Source: Chitinophagaceae bacterium
GTDB taxonomy: Bacteria > Bacteroidota > Bacteroidia > Chitinophagales > UBA10324
Length of the DNA stretch: 64,000 nucleotides
Assembly: GCA_016704325.1 (NCBI GenBank)
Contig: JADJAG010000008.1
Location: forward strand, 124,001-188,000
Direction of reading: 5' to 3'
The notes under the pieces were generated by a model that was not told the DNA's origin, made no database searches, and saw only the letters and a list, made by a program, of their open reading frames with translations. A program made the translations under genes and the position numbers. Shown here in pieces: positions 34,356 through 43,783 of this stretch (its first letter is position 1; each line of letters opens with the position of its first letter).

Positions 34356-35573
34356 ATGATCGGTACCGCAAAAGTGAACCATATTGAACTGGAAGAAAAA
34401 TACGGCGCGCACAATTATCACCCATTACCGGTCGTACTTGCTAAAGGGAAAGGTGTTTTTGTCTGGGACACTGACGGCAAGCGTTATTTCGATTTCCTTT
34501 CTGCTTACTCAGCGGTAAACCAGGGACATTGCCATCCACGAATTATTGATGCACTCACCGAACAGGCACGCACGCTCACCCTTACCTCCAGGGCTTTTTA
34601 CAACAATGCACTCGGAGAATATGAACAATACATCACCACGATGTTCGGTTACGATAAAGTAATGCCTGTGAACTCCGGTGCAGAAGCGGTAGAAACAGCA
34701 TTGAAGCTCTGTCGTAAATGGGGACATAAAGTGAAAGGAATCCCGGACGGACAAGCGAAGATTATTGTATGCGCAGAAAACTTTCATGGTCGTACCATTG
34801 GCATCATTTCCTTTTCCAGCGATCCACCCTCTAAAGATGGATTTGGTCCTTTGCTGCAAGGATTTGTGACCGTGCCGTATAATGATCTTACTGCCCTGCA
34901 AACTGCAATTACTGATCCAACCATTGCCGGCTTCCTCGTAGAACCCATACAGGGCGAAGCCGGTGTTCATGTGCCGGATGATGGTTACCTGGCAGGTGCT
35001 TTTAAACTGTGTAATGAAAACAACGTACTCTTTCTCGGAGATGAAATTCAGACCGGCCTTGCGCGAACCGGAAAGATGTTGTGTTGCGACTATGAATCGG
35101 TGCGACCCGATATCCTGATTCTTGGAAAAGCACTGTCAGGAGGCGTACTGCCTGTTTCTGCAGTACTCGCCAACGATGAAATTATGCTTACTATCAAGCC
35201 CGGAGAACATGGATCCACCTATGGCGGAAATCCATTGGCCTGCAGGGTTGCCGTTGCAGCGCTGGATGTGTTGAAAGAAGAAAAACTTGCGGAAAATGCT
35301 TTTTATCTCGGCAATATTTTCCGGGAAGAATTGAGTGCAATCAATTCGCCGCGAATTTCACTGGTACGGGGCAAAGGGTTGCTGAATGCCATCGTGGTAA
35401 CACCAAAAGAAGGTAAAGAAGCATGGGACCTCTGCCTGGCACTTCGCGACAATGGCTTACTGGCCAAACCTACTCATGGCGATAAAATCAGGTTCGCGCC
35501 TCCGTTAGTAATTACTGAAGAACAATTGTTGGAGTGCGTTGATATTATCAGGAAGACCATTGCTGCATTTTGA
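34356..35573 (+). CDS. rocD: ornithine aminotransferase
   Basis: 405 residues, full length. A class III PLP aminotransferase: N-terminal EEKYGAHNYHPLPVVLAKG is characteristic of ornithine--oxo-acid transaminases, then MPVNSGAEAVETALKLCRKW, GRTIGIISFSSDP, EPIQGEAGVHVP, GDEIQTGLARTGK and the PLP lysine in ILGKALSGGVLPVSAV. It converts ornithine and 2-oxoglutarate to glutamate semialdehyde and glutamate. It is preceded by an exact TAnnTTTG element. It borders the accessory island that begins after its stop codon. Confidence 0.95.
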   Translation: MIGTAKVNHIELEEKYGAHNYHPLPVVLAKGKGVFVWDTDGKRYFDFLSAYSAVNQGHCHPRIIDALTEQARTLTLTSRAFYNNALGEYEQYITTMFGYDKVMPVNSGAEAVETALKLCRKWGHKVKGIPDGQAKIIVCAENFHGRTIGIISFSSDPPSKDGFGPLLQGFVTVPYNDLTALQTAITDPTIAGFLVEPIQGEAGVHVPDDGYLAGAFKLCNENNVLFLGDEIQTGLARTGKMLCCDYESVRPDILILGKALSGGVLPVSAVLANDEIMLTIKPGEHGSTYGGNPLACRVAVAALDVLKEEKLAENAFYLGNIFREELSAINSPRISLVRGKGLLNAIVVTPKEGKEAWDLCLALRDNGLLAKPTHGDKIRFAPPLVITEEQLLECVDIIRKTIAAF

Positions 35574-35674
35574 AAATTGCAGGTTGTAAGGGAGTCTGCA
35601 GTTAAAGCATTTCGATCATATGATCAGAAACAGAAATTGAGTGTCAGCATCCATGATCCCAGTGGATAAATCTA

Positions 35675-36218
35675 GTACACCCTACGCCTGCTCCTAAACT
35701 CGCGCTCGTTTGCAGTCAAGCTATGAGGGAGGCGAACGAGTGCGCTAATCACTTTTTCCTGCAGCGCAATACTTGAAAAATAGTTCAACATTAGAAACTT
35801 GTTATCTATTGAATCAAATCCACAACAAGATACCCCTTTCCTCCTGCATAATCAAATGCCGGGCGATAACAATAATTCTTTGCTTTTTAAACAAAGCCTG
35901 CTTCAACAGGATTATAATGTAGATTGAGTGCCAACGTATCTCAGATGAGGAAACGCTTTAGCAAAAAAATGACTACATTTATAACTATCAGGATTGTGGC
36001 AGGTGACAACCATGTCAAATTCCACTAACACATTTGCACAAGTACAATACAGGTAGTGAAAAACAAATTTGATGCTTGATCATTTTCAATTCCGCCTGCT
36101 TGGCCATAAAACCTTGATGCAGAAACATAGTGGTGGTATCGATTGTATGCGCACTCGTTCGCTGCCCTCAAAGCTTGACTGCAAACGAGCGCGAGTTTGG
36201 GACACGGCGGCGGTGTAA
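35675..36218. mobile_element. REP-RAYT unit 1 (decayed)
   Basis: Two 50-bp copies of one palindromic repeat lie in inverted orientation at 35696-35745 and 36149-36198 (both share CTCGCGCTCGTTTGCAGTCAAGCT on opposite strands, with about three mismatches). Outward of them lie diverged copies of TTACACCGCCGCCGTGTC (35676 onward, and to 36218). The DNA between them is a decayed REP-associated tyrosine transposase on the minus strand. The arrangement matches the inverted-REP-plus-transposase modules known from enterobacteria and pseudomonads. Confidence 0.7.
35806..36148 (-). pseudogene. REP-associated tyrosine transposase relic 1
   Basis: Only the C-terminal end can be read: HYNPVEAGFV, a stop, then KAKNYCYRPAFDYAGGKGY and a final LVVDLIQ before TAG at 35806. 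This matches the NPVEAGFV and YAGxKG end of Bacteroidota RAYT proteins. The upstream part shows stops in all frames and no HUH motif. It is an old relic inside unit 1. Confidence 0.65.
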
Positions 36219-36271
36219 ATTGAATTTAAGTCTATAATATGAACTTTATGCTTTCTAAAAATTTATTGCCT

Positions 36272-38056
36272 TTATTGCTTTATCACTTTTAGTGATTTAA
36301 CGGATTTTCCCGACCAATCCAGTACAGTGCAGAAATATAGGCCAGAATGTAGAGCAGAGATGTCGATGCTAGTTTGAGCGCTGCCTTCTATTGGAAAGGA
36401 CAAAACTTTATGACCATAGAGATTAGTCATATTAATGAACCCTCCTTGAAGCTCAGGATAGGAAAATAACCCTACCATCTCAAAATGCGTTGTAGCTGGA
36501 TTGGGATAAATGAGGATTTGATTATTTATTTGAGTAAAATTGCCTGATACTGCAATATCCATTTCATAGCAACCCAAATCGGGATTAGTACCTACAGGTA
36601 ATGGCCTATTGGATCCTTCAATATCGAAGGTTGGTGCTCCATCTGATTTTCCTGCACCAATGCAGGGTGAGGTCGGCAAAAGATGAAAATCGGTGCTTGA
36701 AATAAATAAAGGGTCAGCGTCAATATTGCCGGTTCCAGAGAATCCACCACGGATATTAGAATAGTCAAAGTTGGGAGGGTAATTCGTAATATACATTTCC
36801 GGGCCATCATTTGGATTCCAGAAAATGGAATTAAAACATTCTAAGTAATTATTAGGGCCAATATATATTCCACTACCTAAAACTTCACCACCATCGACTC
36901 TTTGGTTATTTGTTACTGTAACATTTACAAGCTCTATAGAAGGGGGATTGTACGAACTGTAATCAAAATATATACCGCCACCGACATATGAATTTCCTTC
37001 AGACCCCATAACATTACTTACAATGAGAACATTATTAAGAATTAAATTTGATTCACTCGAGTAAATACCCGCTCCATGGTACCAAACACCTCCAGTTCCG
37101 GATTGGTTATTTAAAACTTTAACATTGATTAGTGTAGAATTTGACTTGTAAAAATATATTCCGCCTCCGAGATAAGAAATTCCACCATCACCTACAATAT
37201 TATTCGAAACCTTAGAATCAAACATTGTAACCTCGCATTCAATAAAATGAATACCGCCTCCGTCACAAAGTTCACATCCAGTTCCCGAGTCATTCGAATC
37301 AACCACAGTGTTATAGATATAAACACTAGCATCCACAAAAATCATTGCACCTGCACCCCTTGAAACTACCGATACATTGTGCATTACAATACAGTCCCTC
37401 AAAGTAATATTTAATGATCCAATCGAAGTAACTTCCAAAGCTGATGCATATCCTCCATTCACTATTCTGTTATTAAGAATTTGCAGGTTATCTAAATATA
37501 AATATTCTCCATTATTTACGCGCATTGCAGCTCCAGCCGCCAAATTTGCTGAATCAATATAATTGTAGGAAATGGAGCTGTTCCGAAAAACAGAATTAGA
37601 TTGTTCGCATTTTACTCCGGCTCCACCAGCCTCTGAATCACTATACAAATGATTACCCGTGATACAAACTTCCTCAAACTTGGCACCGCATCCATTTAAG
37701 TAAATTCCTGCTCCAGTCACATTTTCGCCTTCCAAATAGCCGTTCCTAATTTGAAAACCCCTGACAATAGTGTTTGTATCTGTGTCCACTTCAAAGAAAG
37801 TCATTACCCTTCCAAGTTTATTTCCATCTATTACAGTATTGGTTGAATCACCAACTGCAAAAAGCTTTATTCCTGCAATATCTGGCCAGACCAAATTTTC
37901 AAAATAAATTCCAGGTTGAACAAGCACTGTGTCATTGTTCGAACAATTATTAAGACCCGACTGAATTGTTGCATAATCGGAGGGCACATTAATAATTACG
38001 GCAAAGGATTTAAGACATATACCTGACCAAAGAAGACACATTAAAAATATCTTCAT
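36272..38056 (-). CDS. T9SS-secreted right-handed beta-helix protein
   Basis: 594 residues. Signal peptide (ends LKSFAVI), then a parallel beta-helix region of about 450 residues built of short repeats (VPSDYATIQSGLNNC start, then recurring GAGIYLNGC, GGIHFIECEV, GGIYFYKSNSTL, GAGIYSSESNL, GGIYFDYSS) as in pectate-lyase-like and Pel/choice-of-anchor proteins. It ends with a T9SS type-A sorting domain from about residue 510 (IYPNPATTHFEMVG to SLKVIKQ). It is likely a surface or secreted polysaccharide- or host-contact protein; no catalytic residues are evident. Its AT-rich codon use resembles the other island genes. Confidence 0.88.
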   Translation of the reverse strand: MKIFLMCLLWSGICLKSFAVIINVPSDYATIQSGLNNCSNNDTVLVQPGIYFENLVWPDIAGIKLFAVGDSTNTVIDGNKLGRVMTFFEVDTDTNTIVRGFQIRNGYLEGENVTGAGIYLNGCGAKFEEVCITGNHLYSDSEAGGAGVKCEQSNSVFRNSSISYNYIDSANLAAGAAMRVNNGEYLYLDNLQILNNRIVNGGYASALEVTSIGSLNITLRDCIVMHNVSVVSRGAGAMIFVDASVYIYNTVVDSNDSGTGCELCDGGGIHFIECEVTMFDSKVSNNIVGDGGISYLGGGIYFYKSNSTLINVKVLNNQSGTGGVWYHGAGIYSSESNLILNNVLIVSNVMGSEGNSYVGGGIYFDYSSYNPPSIELVNVTVTNNQRVDGGEVLGSGIYIGPNNYLECFNSIFWNPNDGPEMYITNYPPNFDYSNIRGGFSGTGNIDADPLFISSTDFHLLPTSPCIGAGKSDGAPTFDIEGSNRPLPVGTNPDLGCYEMDIAVSGNFTQINNQILIYPNPATTHFEMVGLFSYPELQGGFINMTNLYGHKVLSFPIEGSAQTSIDISALHSGLYFCTVLDWSGKSVKSLKVIKQ

Positions 38057-38305
38057 ACAATTTTTTTCGGAATTAAAATATCTGGCTTACCATCTTTTAT
38101 TACCATTCCAATGCGTCTTAGTTAAAGAAGAGTATCCGCGTCCTATGTAGGATAACTTCTTTAATGGTGAAGTTCATGATTTCTACTTAAAAAAGAAAAT
38201 AAATATTTGTAATCTCGCCGAAATAATCCACAGGAGAAGAAAAGTAAGAATCCACAGGCAATAGATCAACGCTATTGCTGTTTGTCATTTTTTTGGAATG
38301 AGCAA
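38057..38305. other. intergenic leader of the 36272 gene
   Basis: No gene seen. AT-rich region between the beta-helix gene start and the first REP copy of unit 2. Confidence 0.5.
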
Positions 38306-39227
38306 CCCCGTTTAGCGCAAGCGTCCGCTTGTGCTTTCCATTATAAAGCGTCCGCTTTTTTTTCATTTGCTAACCTCTCTCCGGCATTTACCGATCCTCA
38401 AAGTAACAATTTTAAAGGTATTGAAAAGTAATGCTGGCTATCTCCCCGACCAAGGAAGGGTTATTTGCTTCAATTTAAAATGCCCCGTTTAGAGCAAGAG
38501 CGTCCGCTTACTTTTAAAAGTTGTCAAACAAAATAATTTTTAACCATCCTTTCTCTCCGCCATAATCCCTTGCACTGCTGCAAATCCAATCCTCCGGTTG
38601 GTTCATCCCGCAGGGATCCCTATGAGACAAATCCGGCCTCAACAGGATTGTAGTGTGTGTAGTGCAAGGTATTGTTCAACAAACCATTTGTGTTCAGCTC
38701 AATAGGCTCATTGTTTTGCTGCAAGAATTGAAAATCCCTGTTATTAGAATTCTTCTTCCCGGCTCTGCCCATCAGCCATAGCATCTCCCGAGAAATCGGA
38801 ACAGGCACTCCTTCCTGCTTTCCTGTGAATGCCCACCAATAGTTGCCTTCCATTGTGTTGAAGTATGACTCTTCATATCGCGGATAATATTTTGCATCGG
38901 ATTTCCACGGCTGCCAATTATCAAATGTACATGGCTTGTCATCCCGGCTTAGCCGGGACAATAATCAAGGCTGTCAAGGAGCACCTGTTTGTATTCATTT
39001 CTTAGAAAGACATCAATCCAGTTAATGACGGCAAAGCTGACAAAGTACAATTTGCTGTTGTCACGAAATTTATACTTTCTACTCATATAATAGTGGTTAA
39101 AATATATTTTAAAGGTAAAATTATTTGAATAGCTTTAACCTAATTATCTGATGAAGATTGGAAATAAAGTTAAAAAAGCGGACGCTTTTAAATGTAAGGC
39201 ACAAGCGGACGTTTGCGCCAAACGGGG
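38306..39227. mobile_element. REP-RAYT unit 2
   Basis: Left palindromic block 38306-38363 (CCCCGTTTAGCGCAAGCG then AAGCGTCCGCTTTTTTTT) and right block 39173-39227 are inverted copies of each other; a third half-copy lies at 38483-38509. Between them is a frameshifted transposase relic (38514-39086, minus). The right end (about 39003-39227) is repeated at 41585-41834, where the rest of the unit is missing. Confidence 0.75.
38514..39086 (-). pseudogene. REP-associated tyrosine transposase relic 2
   Basis: Reading down the minus strand: MSRKYKFRDNSKLYFVSF start at 39086, INWIDVFLRNEY, then loss of about a dozen residues replaced by a short GC palindrome (38943-38957), the HUH block MTSHVHLIIGS, IIRDMKSHTS, a frameshift, FQFLQQNNEPIELNTN and YTHYNPVEAGFV, a second short palindromic insert (about 38602-38625), and SSARDYGGEKGWLKIILF ending at a TAA near 38514. 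All core parts of a RAYT can be recognised but the frame is broken at least three times. A 113-codon frame (38620-38961) inside it is not a real gene. Confidence 0.8.
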
Positions 39228-39261
39228 GCATTATTGGGACAACTAAATTTGTAAAATTGAA

Positions 39262-40743
39262 ATGAAGAAAGTAGCTCTCATTGCCTTTCTATTTAATTGT
39301 ATGTTGGTTTGTGCTCAAAATCGAGCAAATGTGTGGGAACTTTCTTATTCTGACACCCTTGCATTTCCAAACTGTGAAATGAAATATGTGAATGGTACTA
39401 TGGATACCAATTTGATTTACCGCGTTATGTCAATATATTTGACAAATAGCAGTATTTGTGATACAAGTGGTAACCTTTTATTTTATTCAAATGGCCTTAC
39501 AATTGGCAATAAAAATTATGACACCCTTCAGAATGCTGTAAATTTTAATCCTGGCTGGTCAACTAATTCTTATGAACCAGGCGGAATGGGTATTAATCAA
39601 GGAGTATTAATCCTCCCTTTCCCGAATTTTCCTTATAAATATTTCATATTTTCATTATCAGGCGAATTACTTCAGAATGATATACAACCAATTCATCTTA
39701 GCTATAGCGTCATAGATATGAATTTGGATGGAGGCTTAGGAGGTATAGTGGATACTTTAAAAAATAAATATGCTATTGATGATACACTCTGTAACGGAGG
39801 TTTGACAGCTGTTAAACATGCAAATGGAAGAGATTGGTGGGTAATTGTTCCTGAATATTATTCCAACCGATTTTATAAGCTGCTTCTAACTCCAAACGGT
39901 ATTGAGAATTTGTATTATCAGAATATTGGTTTAATCACAACTCAGGATATAATCGTTCAGGCAACATTTGCTCCAGATGGAAGCAAATATTGTTTTTCTA
40001 ATGCTGGAGGATCATTTATTTACATGAAATTTGATAGATGTAGCGGTGAATTTTCGAATTCAACTACAATATTCAGTTCAGACTCTTTAGGTTTTATCGG
40101 TTGTTCATTCTCCTCTAATAGTCGTTATCTTTACGTAAATACTCAATACGATTTGTTCCAGTATGATACTTGGAATAGCAATATAAGTGATAATGTAATA
40201 CATGTTGCGACTTGGGATTCTTTTGTTCATCCTGTGTATCATATTCCAATCTTATTTGGAATTCAACAACTTGCTCCCGACGGTAAAATTTATGTTTCCG
40301 GATGGAATGGCACCGAATATTTAAATGTAATTAATGAGCCTGATAGTTTAGGTCTAGGATGTAACTTTGGACCTCATTCTTATATTCTTCCTCAATATAA
40401 TAACAGTGTTCCCACATTTCCTAATTATGATTTAGAATCTCTTTTGAGTAGTGCCTGTGATACATTATTTACTCTTGCTCCATCAAAAAATGTTGAAGCA
40501 AATTCATTTAATATAAGCCCCAATCCATCAAATGGCATTCTAAACATTATTTATGATACCAAAGAAAATTGCAAGCTAAATTTATATAATGTTAATGGGA
40601 AACTAATTGCCTCCATCAGTTTATTCCACTACTTCAAAAATCGGCTACTTAATGTGAGTGATTTAGCTGCAGGTGTTTATTTGGCGACAGTAACTTGCAA
40701 AGCAGAAAGAATCTGGAGTGCGAAGGTGATTGTTCAGAGGTAA
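39262..40743 (+). CDS. T9SS-secreted beta-propeller-like protein
   Basis: 493 residues. Signal peptide (VALIAFLFNCMLVCAQ), then a body of about 400 residues of propeller type with repeated FAPDGSKY, SSNSRYLYVN and LAPDGKIYV segments, and the block VKHANGRDWWVIV, common in secreted Bacteroidota proteins with WD40-like blades. A T9SS type-A sorting domain closes it (ISPNPSNGILNIIYD to KVIVQR). It is AT-rich compared with core genes. A frameshifted paralog lies 2.9 kb downstream (42129-43612), so the island contains a duplicated gene with its upstream repeat. Confidence 0.82.
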   Translation: MKKVALIAFLFNCMLVCAQNRANVWELSYSDTLAFPNCEMKYVNGTMDTNLIYRVMSIYLTNSSICDTSGNLLFYSNGLTIGNKNYDTLQNAVNFNPGWSTNSYEPGGMGINQGVLILPFPNFPYKYFIFSLSGELLQNDIQPIHLSYSVIDMNLDGGLGGIVDTLKNKYAIDDTLCNGGLTAVKHANGRDWWVIVPEYYSNRFYKLLLTPNGIENLYYQNIGLITTQDIIVQATFAPDGSKYCFSNAGGSFIYMKFDRCSGEFSNSTTIFSSDSLGFIGCSFSSNSRYLYVNTQYDLFQYDTWNSNISDNVIHVATWDSFVHPVYHIPILFGIQQLAPDGKIYVSGWNGTEYLNVINEPDSLGLGCNFGPHSYILPQYNNSVPTFPNYDLESLLSSACDTLFTLAPSKNVEANSFNISPNPSNGILNIIYDTKENCKLNLYNVNGKLIASISLFHYFKNRLLNVSDLAAGVYLATVTCKAERIWSAKVIVQR

Positions 40744-40772
40744 AACGAGAATCCAATTAATAAATGAAATTA

Positions 40773-41559
40773 TTACACCGCCGCCGTGTCTCCGCCGCGA
40801 GGTTTTGAGGGTAGGCAGCGGGACACGGCGGAATTCAGAGCGAATAAAACATTAAGTTGTTTTTTCATCACCGTACAGTATCTGTGCATAATGTGTTATG
40901 GGAAATTGACAAGCTGTTCCCAGCTCATAAAATGCAGCACTTGAATGTGGATACAAAACAAAATCGTTTACTAAGTTCCATTTGCCTCTTACTGGATTGT
41001 GATGAATATAGTCCATCTTTTGAAAAAGCATTTTTCATCGAGAATAAGCCGTGCATCGAATGAAGGCTTGAAAACCTGATGAAGTTTACCTCTCTTCTTG
41101 TCACTGCGTGTAACTTCGTTCTCCAATTGCTTTAACAAATGATCATGTTTTGAATTCTTCAATCTCTCTACAATCTCGTAGGCCATAAACCTCTTTCCAT
41201 TACTGACCAATGTATTCAAATTCGCATTTCGAAATGGTGTAGCCATGATAAAATGCAAATGCCTGCCCGTTTTTTCGGGGATTTGGCATAATGACAAAGG
41301 CACAGGTTCTAAAGCTTTTCCTATCCGCAATTACAAACCATTTATAAACTTCATCGTAAGATTGTGTAATTTCAAACAGGGATAGCCAATTGGTGCAAGT
41401 AAATGTACAGAAATACAATTCATTGGGAAGATCGTGAAGTGTTTTTACAGACATGCGGAAAGTTATAAAAAAGAAAAGTAAAATAGGTATAGCATTCAAT
41501 TCCCCCGTGTCCCGCTGCCTCCCCGCTATGCTTGCAGCGGAGACACGGCGGCGGTGTAA
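40773..41559. mobile_element. REP-RAYT unit 3
   Basis: Inverted palindromic blocks at 40773-40835 (TTACACCGCCGCCGTGTC, CAGCGGGACACGGCGGAATT) and 41498-41559 (the same in reverse) flank a transposase relic on the minus strand. The outer sequence is the same family as in unit 1, but the inner transposase is of a different subtype. Unit 3 abuts the truncated unit 4. Confidence 0.78.
40852..41454 (-). pseudogene. REP-associated tyrosine transposase relic 3
   Basis: From the start at 41454: LYFCTFTCTNWLSLFEI, CAFVIMPN, then a 19-base GC hairpin insert (41262-41280) exactly before the HLHFIMATPF histidine motif, which shifts the frame; then GKRFMAYEIVERL with the catalytic tyrosine, SDKKRGKLHQVFKPSFDA; a one-base loss near 41030; then DYIHHNPVRGKWNLV and YPHSSAAFYELG to a TAA at 40852. 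Removing the insert and restoring one base would give a complete RAYT of about 195 residues, so inactivation seems recent. Confidence 0.85.
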
Positions 41560-41584
41560 GTCAGCATAATGGCTCCAGCTCAAA

Positions 41585-41834
41585 GACATCAATCCAGTTA
41601 ATGACGGAAAAGCTGACAAAGTACAATTTGCTGTTGTCACGAAATTTATACTTTCTACTCATATAATAGTGGTTAAAATATATTTTAAAGGTAAAATTAT
41701 TTGAATAGCTTTAACCTAATTATCTGATGAAGATTTGGAAAAAAAGTTAAAAAAGCGGACGCACAGAGTACCGGCTCCAGTTTTAGCTTTTAGATTTCTG
41801 CAAAGATATGAGCGGACGCTTGCGCCAAACGGGG
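41585..41834. mobile_element. truncated REP-RAYT unit 4 (copy of unit 2 right end)
   Basis: 41585-41760 nearly duplicates 39005-39182: the first 26 codons of the unit-2 transposase on the minus strand, its leader, and the AAAAAGCGGAC repeat; the right block runs to 41834 with GCGGACGCTTGCGCCAAAC. The C-terminal three quarters of the transposase is missing and replaced by unit 3. Confidence 0.75.
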
Positions 41835-42112
41835 AGTTGGGTGAAGATCAAGGTAAAATTGCTAACAATCATTTAAAATCGTTAAGTGAATGTTGTGTGT
41901 TGTATCCAAAACCCACTGATCTAATTATAAATTTTCAATTCGGTTCGCTTAATGATGAGTGTGAGTTTTCGGTTATTGATATGGCAGGACAGCAGCTGAT
42001 TAATAAATTAATTGAGGTGCAGGAATTTTCAATTACGTTTTCGTATAAATTGCCATACTCAGGTATCTACATTGCTATATTAAAAAATTCAAATTGGATA
42101 ATTTATCAGTAG
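41835..42112 (+). pseudogene. T9SS sorting-domain remnant
   Basis: The open frame here starts inside the repeat and its first 50 residues are not protein-like. From about 41900 it reads CVLYPKPTDLIINFQFG, VIDMAGQQLINKLI and LPYSGIYIAIL, a recognisable but diverged T9SS type-A sorting domain ending at 42112. It is the 3' remnant of a secreted-protein gene cut off by the REP-RAYT unit. Confidence 0.6.
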
Positions 42113-42128
42113 AAAATTGTTGTTTTAC

Positions 42129-43612
42129 ATGAATAGGTATTTTTGCATTCTTGCATTTTTGTTTTTGTGGCCTCTACTATGCTTTTCTCAGAATAGAATT
42201 AACGTATGGATGCTATCTAAGCAATTCGTTGCCTTGGACTGTGGAATTGATTTTAATTCAGGTTTTGCCGATACTTTTTCTGTCTGGAAAGAGCTAGAAT
42301 TTTTCGCTACTAACGCTAGTATCTGCGACTCCATTGGGGAATTATTATTTTATACAAATGGAATATATATTGCCAATAAGGAAAACGATTCGCTTAAAAA
42401 TTGTAATGGTTTTAATCCAGGATATGCTACAGATTACTATGCAGATGATGGATTAGGAGCTTCTCAAGGTGCTATTATTTTACCAAAACCGGAATTGAGC
42501 AGTTCATTTACTGTTTTTCATATTAGCGGTGAGGAATTGGATAATGGTTCACAACTGCAACCATTGCATTTAAGGTATTCGGAAGTAGATATGAACGATG
42601 ATAATGGCCTGGGAGGAGTGGTTGCCGGGAAAAAGGGAGTTTCTATATTAAATGACACCCTTGTATGGGGACGGTTAACTGCCTGCAAGCATGCCAATGG
42701 CCGCGACTGGTGGATTATTGCTCACCGGTGGAATTCTGATCTGTATTACAAATTTTTGTTGACTCCTGATTCGATTATCGGACCCATGACACAGCATATA
42801 GGATCAGCCATCATTAAGGATGATATTGTGGGTCAGGCTTGTTTTTCGCCGGACGGGAGCAAATTTGGTTATATCAATAGGAATTATAATTTTGATTACA
42901 TGGAGTTTAATAGGTGTACCGGTGAATTTTATAATCATGTAAACATTGTTTTACCTGATTCCAATTTATCGCAAGGCATTTCTTTTTCTCCGAACAGGTG
43001 CTTCATTTATTGTAATACGTACACCCAACTTTTCAGTTTGATACCTGGTCACCGGATTTGGCTGCATCAATGATTTTAATTGATACTATTCCATTTGTAC
43101 AACCGGGCATTGATGATTGGTTTGCTGTAGAAATGCTGGCGCCAGATAATAAGATATATATATCCACTTATAATGGTGTTAAAGCTATGCACGTGATAAA
43201 TTATCCTGATTTACCTGGAACAGATTGTGGCTTCGAAAGAAAAGGGTTGACTTTACCAACATATAATCTGTATGCCATTCCCAATCATCCGAATTATGAT
43301 TTGGGGCCATTGCCAGGTAGTGAATGCGATACGCTGTATCTAAGCAATATACCAGCGAACGAAAACTCTTTTTCGTTTCTAATAAGTCCAAACCCTTCAT
43401 CCACTAATATTAATATTGTTTACAATACTAAAGAGACCTGCTTTTTTAATTTATTTGACATAAACGGAAAAACAGTCGCTTCCGTTACCTTATACCACTA
43501 TTTTAAGAACAGGTTGCTTGATGTGAGCGGATTGCCGGGTGGTGTTTATTTGGCTCACATAAGCTGCAATGGAGAAAAAGTTTGTAGTGAGAAAGTAATT
43601 GTTCAGCATTAA
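42129..43612 (+). pseudogene. frameshifted paralog of the 39262 T9SS propeller protein
   Basis: Two open frames join into one gene of about 495 codons. The first, from the ATG at 42129 (signal peptide ending LLCFSQ), follows the 39262 protein through CKHANGRDWWIIA and FSPDGSKFGY to NTYTQLF near 43033. There a one-base loss shifts the frame; the second frame continues with the matching DTW.., LAPDNKIYISTYNG and a T9SS sorting domain (ISPNPSSTNINIVYN to KVIVQH) to 43612. It is either a recent pseudogene or an assembly error in a short run. The paralog at 39262 is intact. Confidence 0.75.
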
Positions 43613-43783
43613 AACTTTAGTCCAATCTATTTAAGTTTTATACTATCCTCCGTTTTTTCTGCGATTCACTTTATTAATTCTTAAATATATCAGTCATAAA
43701 ACCCGGATAGCATCATTAACAATAATTTTACCTGGTAGCATTTGTTTAACAAACCATGTTCCGGAAACTATTATTACTTCACC

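Noticed and set aside
38620..38961. 113-codon frame as an independent gene
   Set aside because: It mixes two frames of a transposase relic; the true transposase reading frame shifts several times through it.
40989..41640. Two overlapping minus-strand open frames as separate genes
   Set aside because: Together they are one RAYT interrupted by a 19-base insert and a single-base loss.
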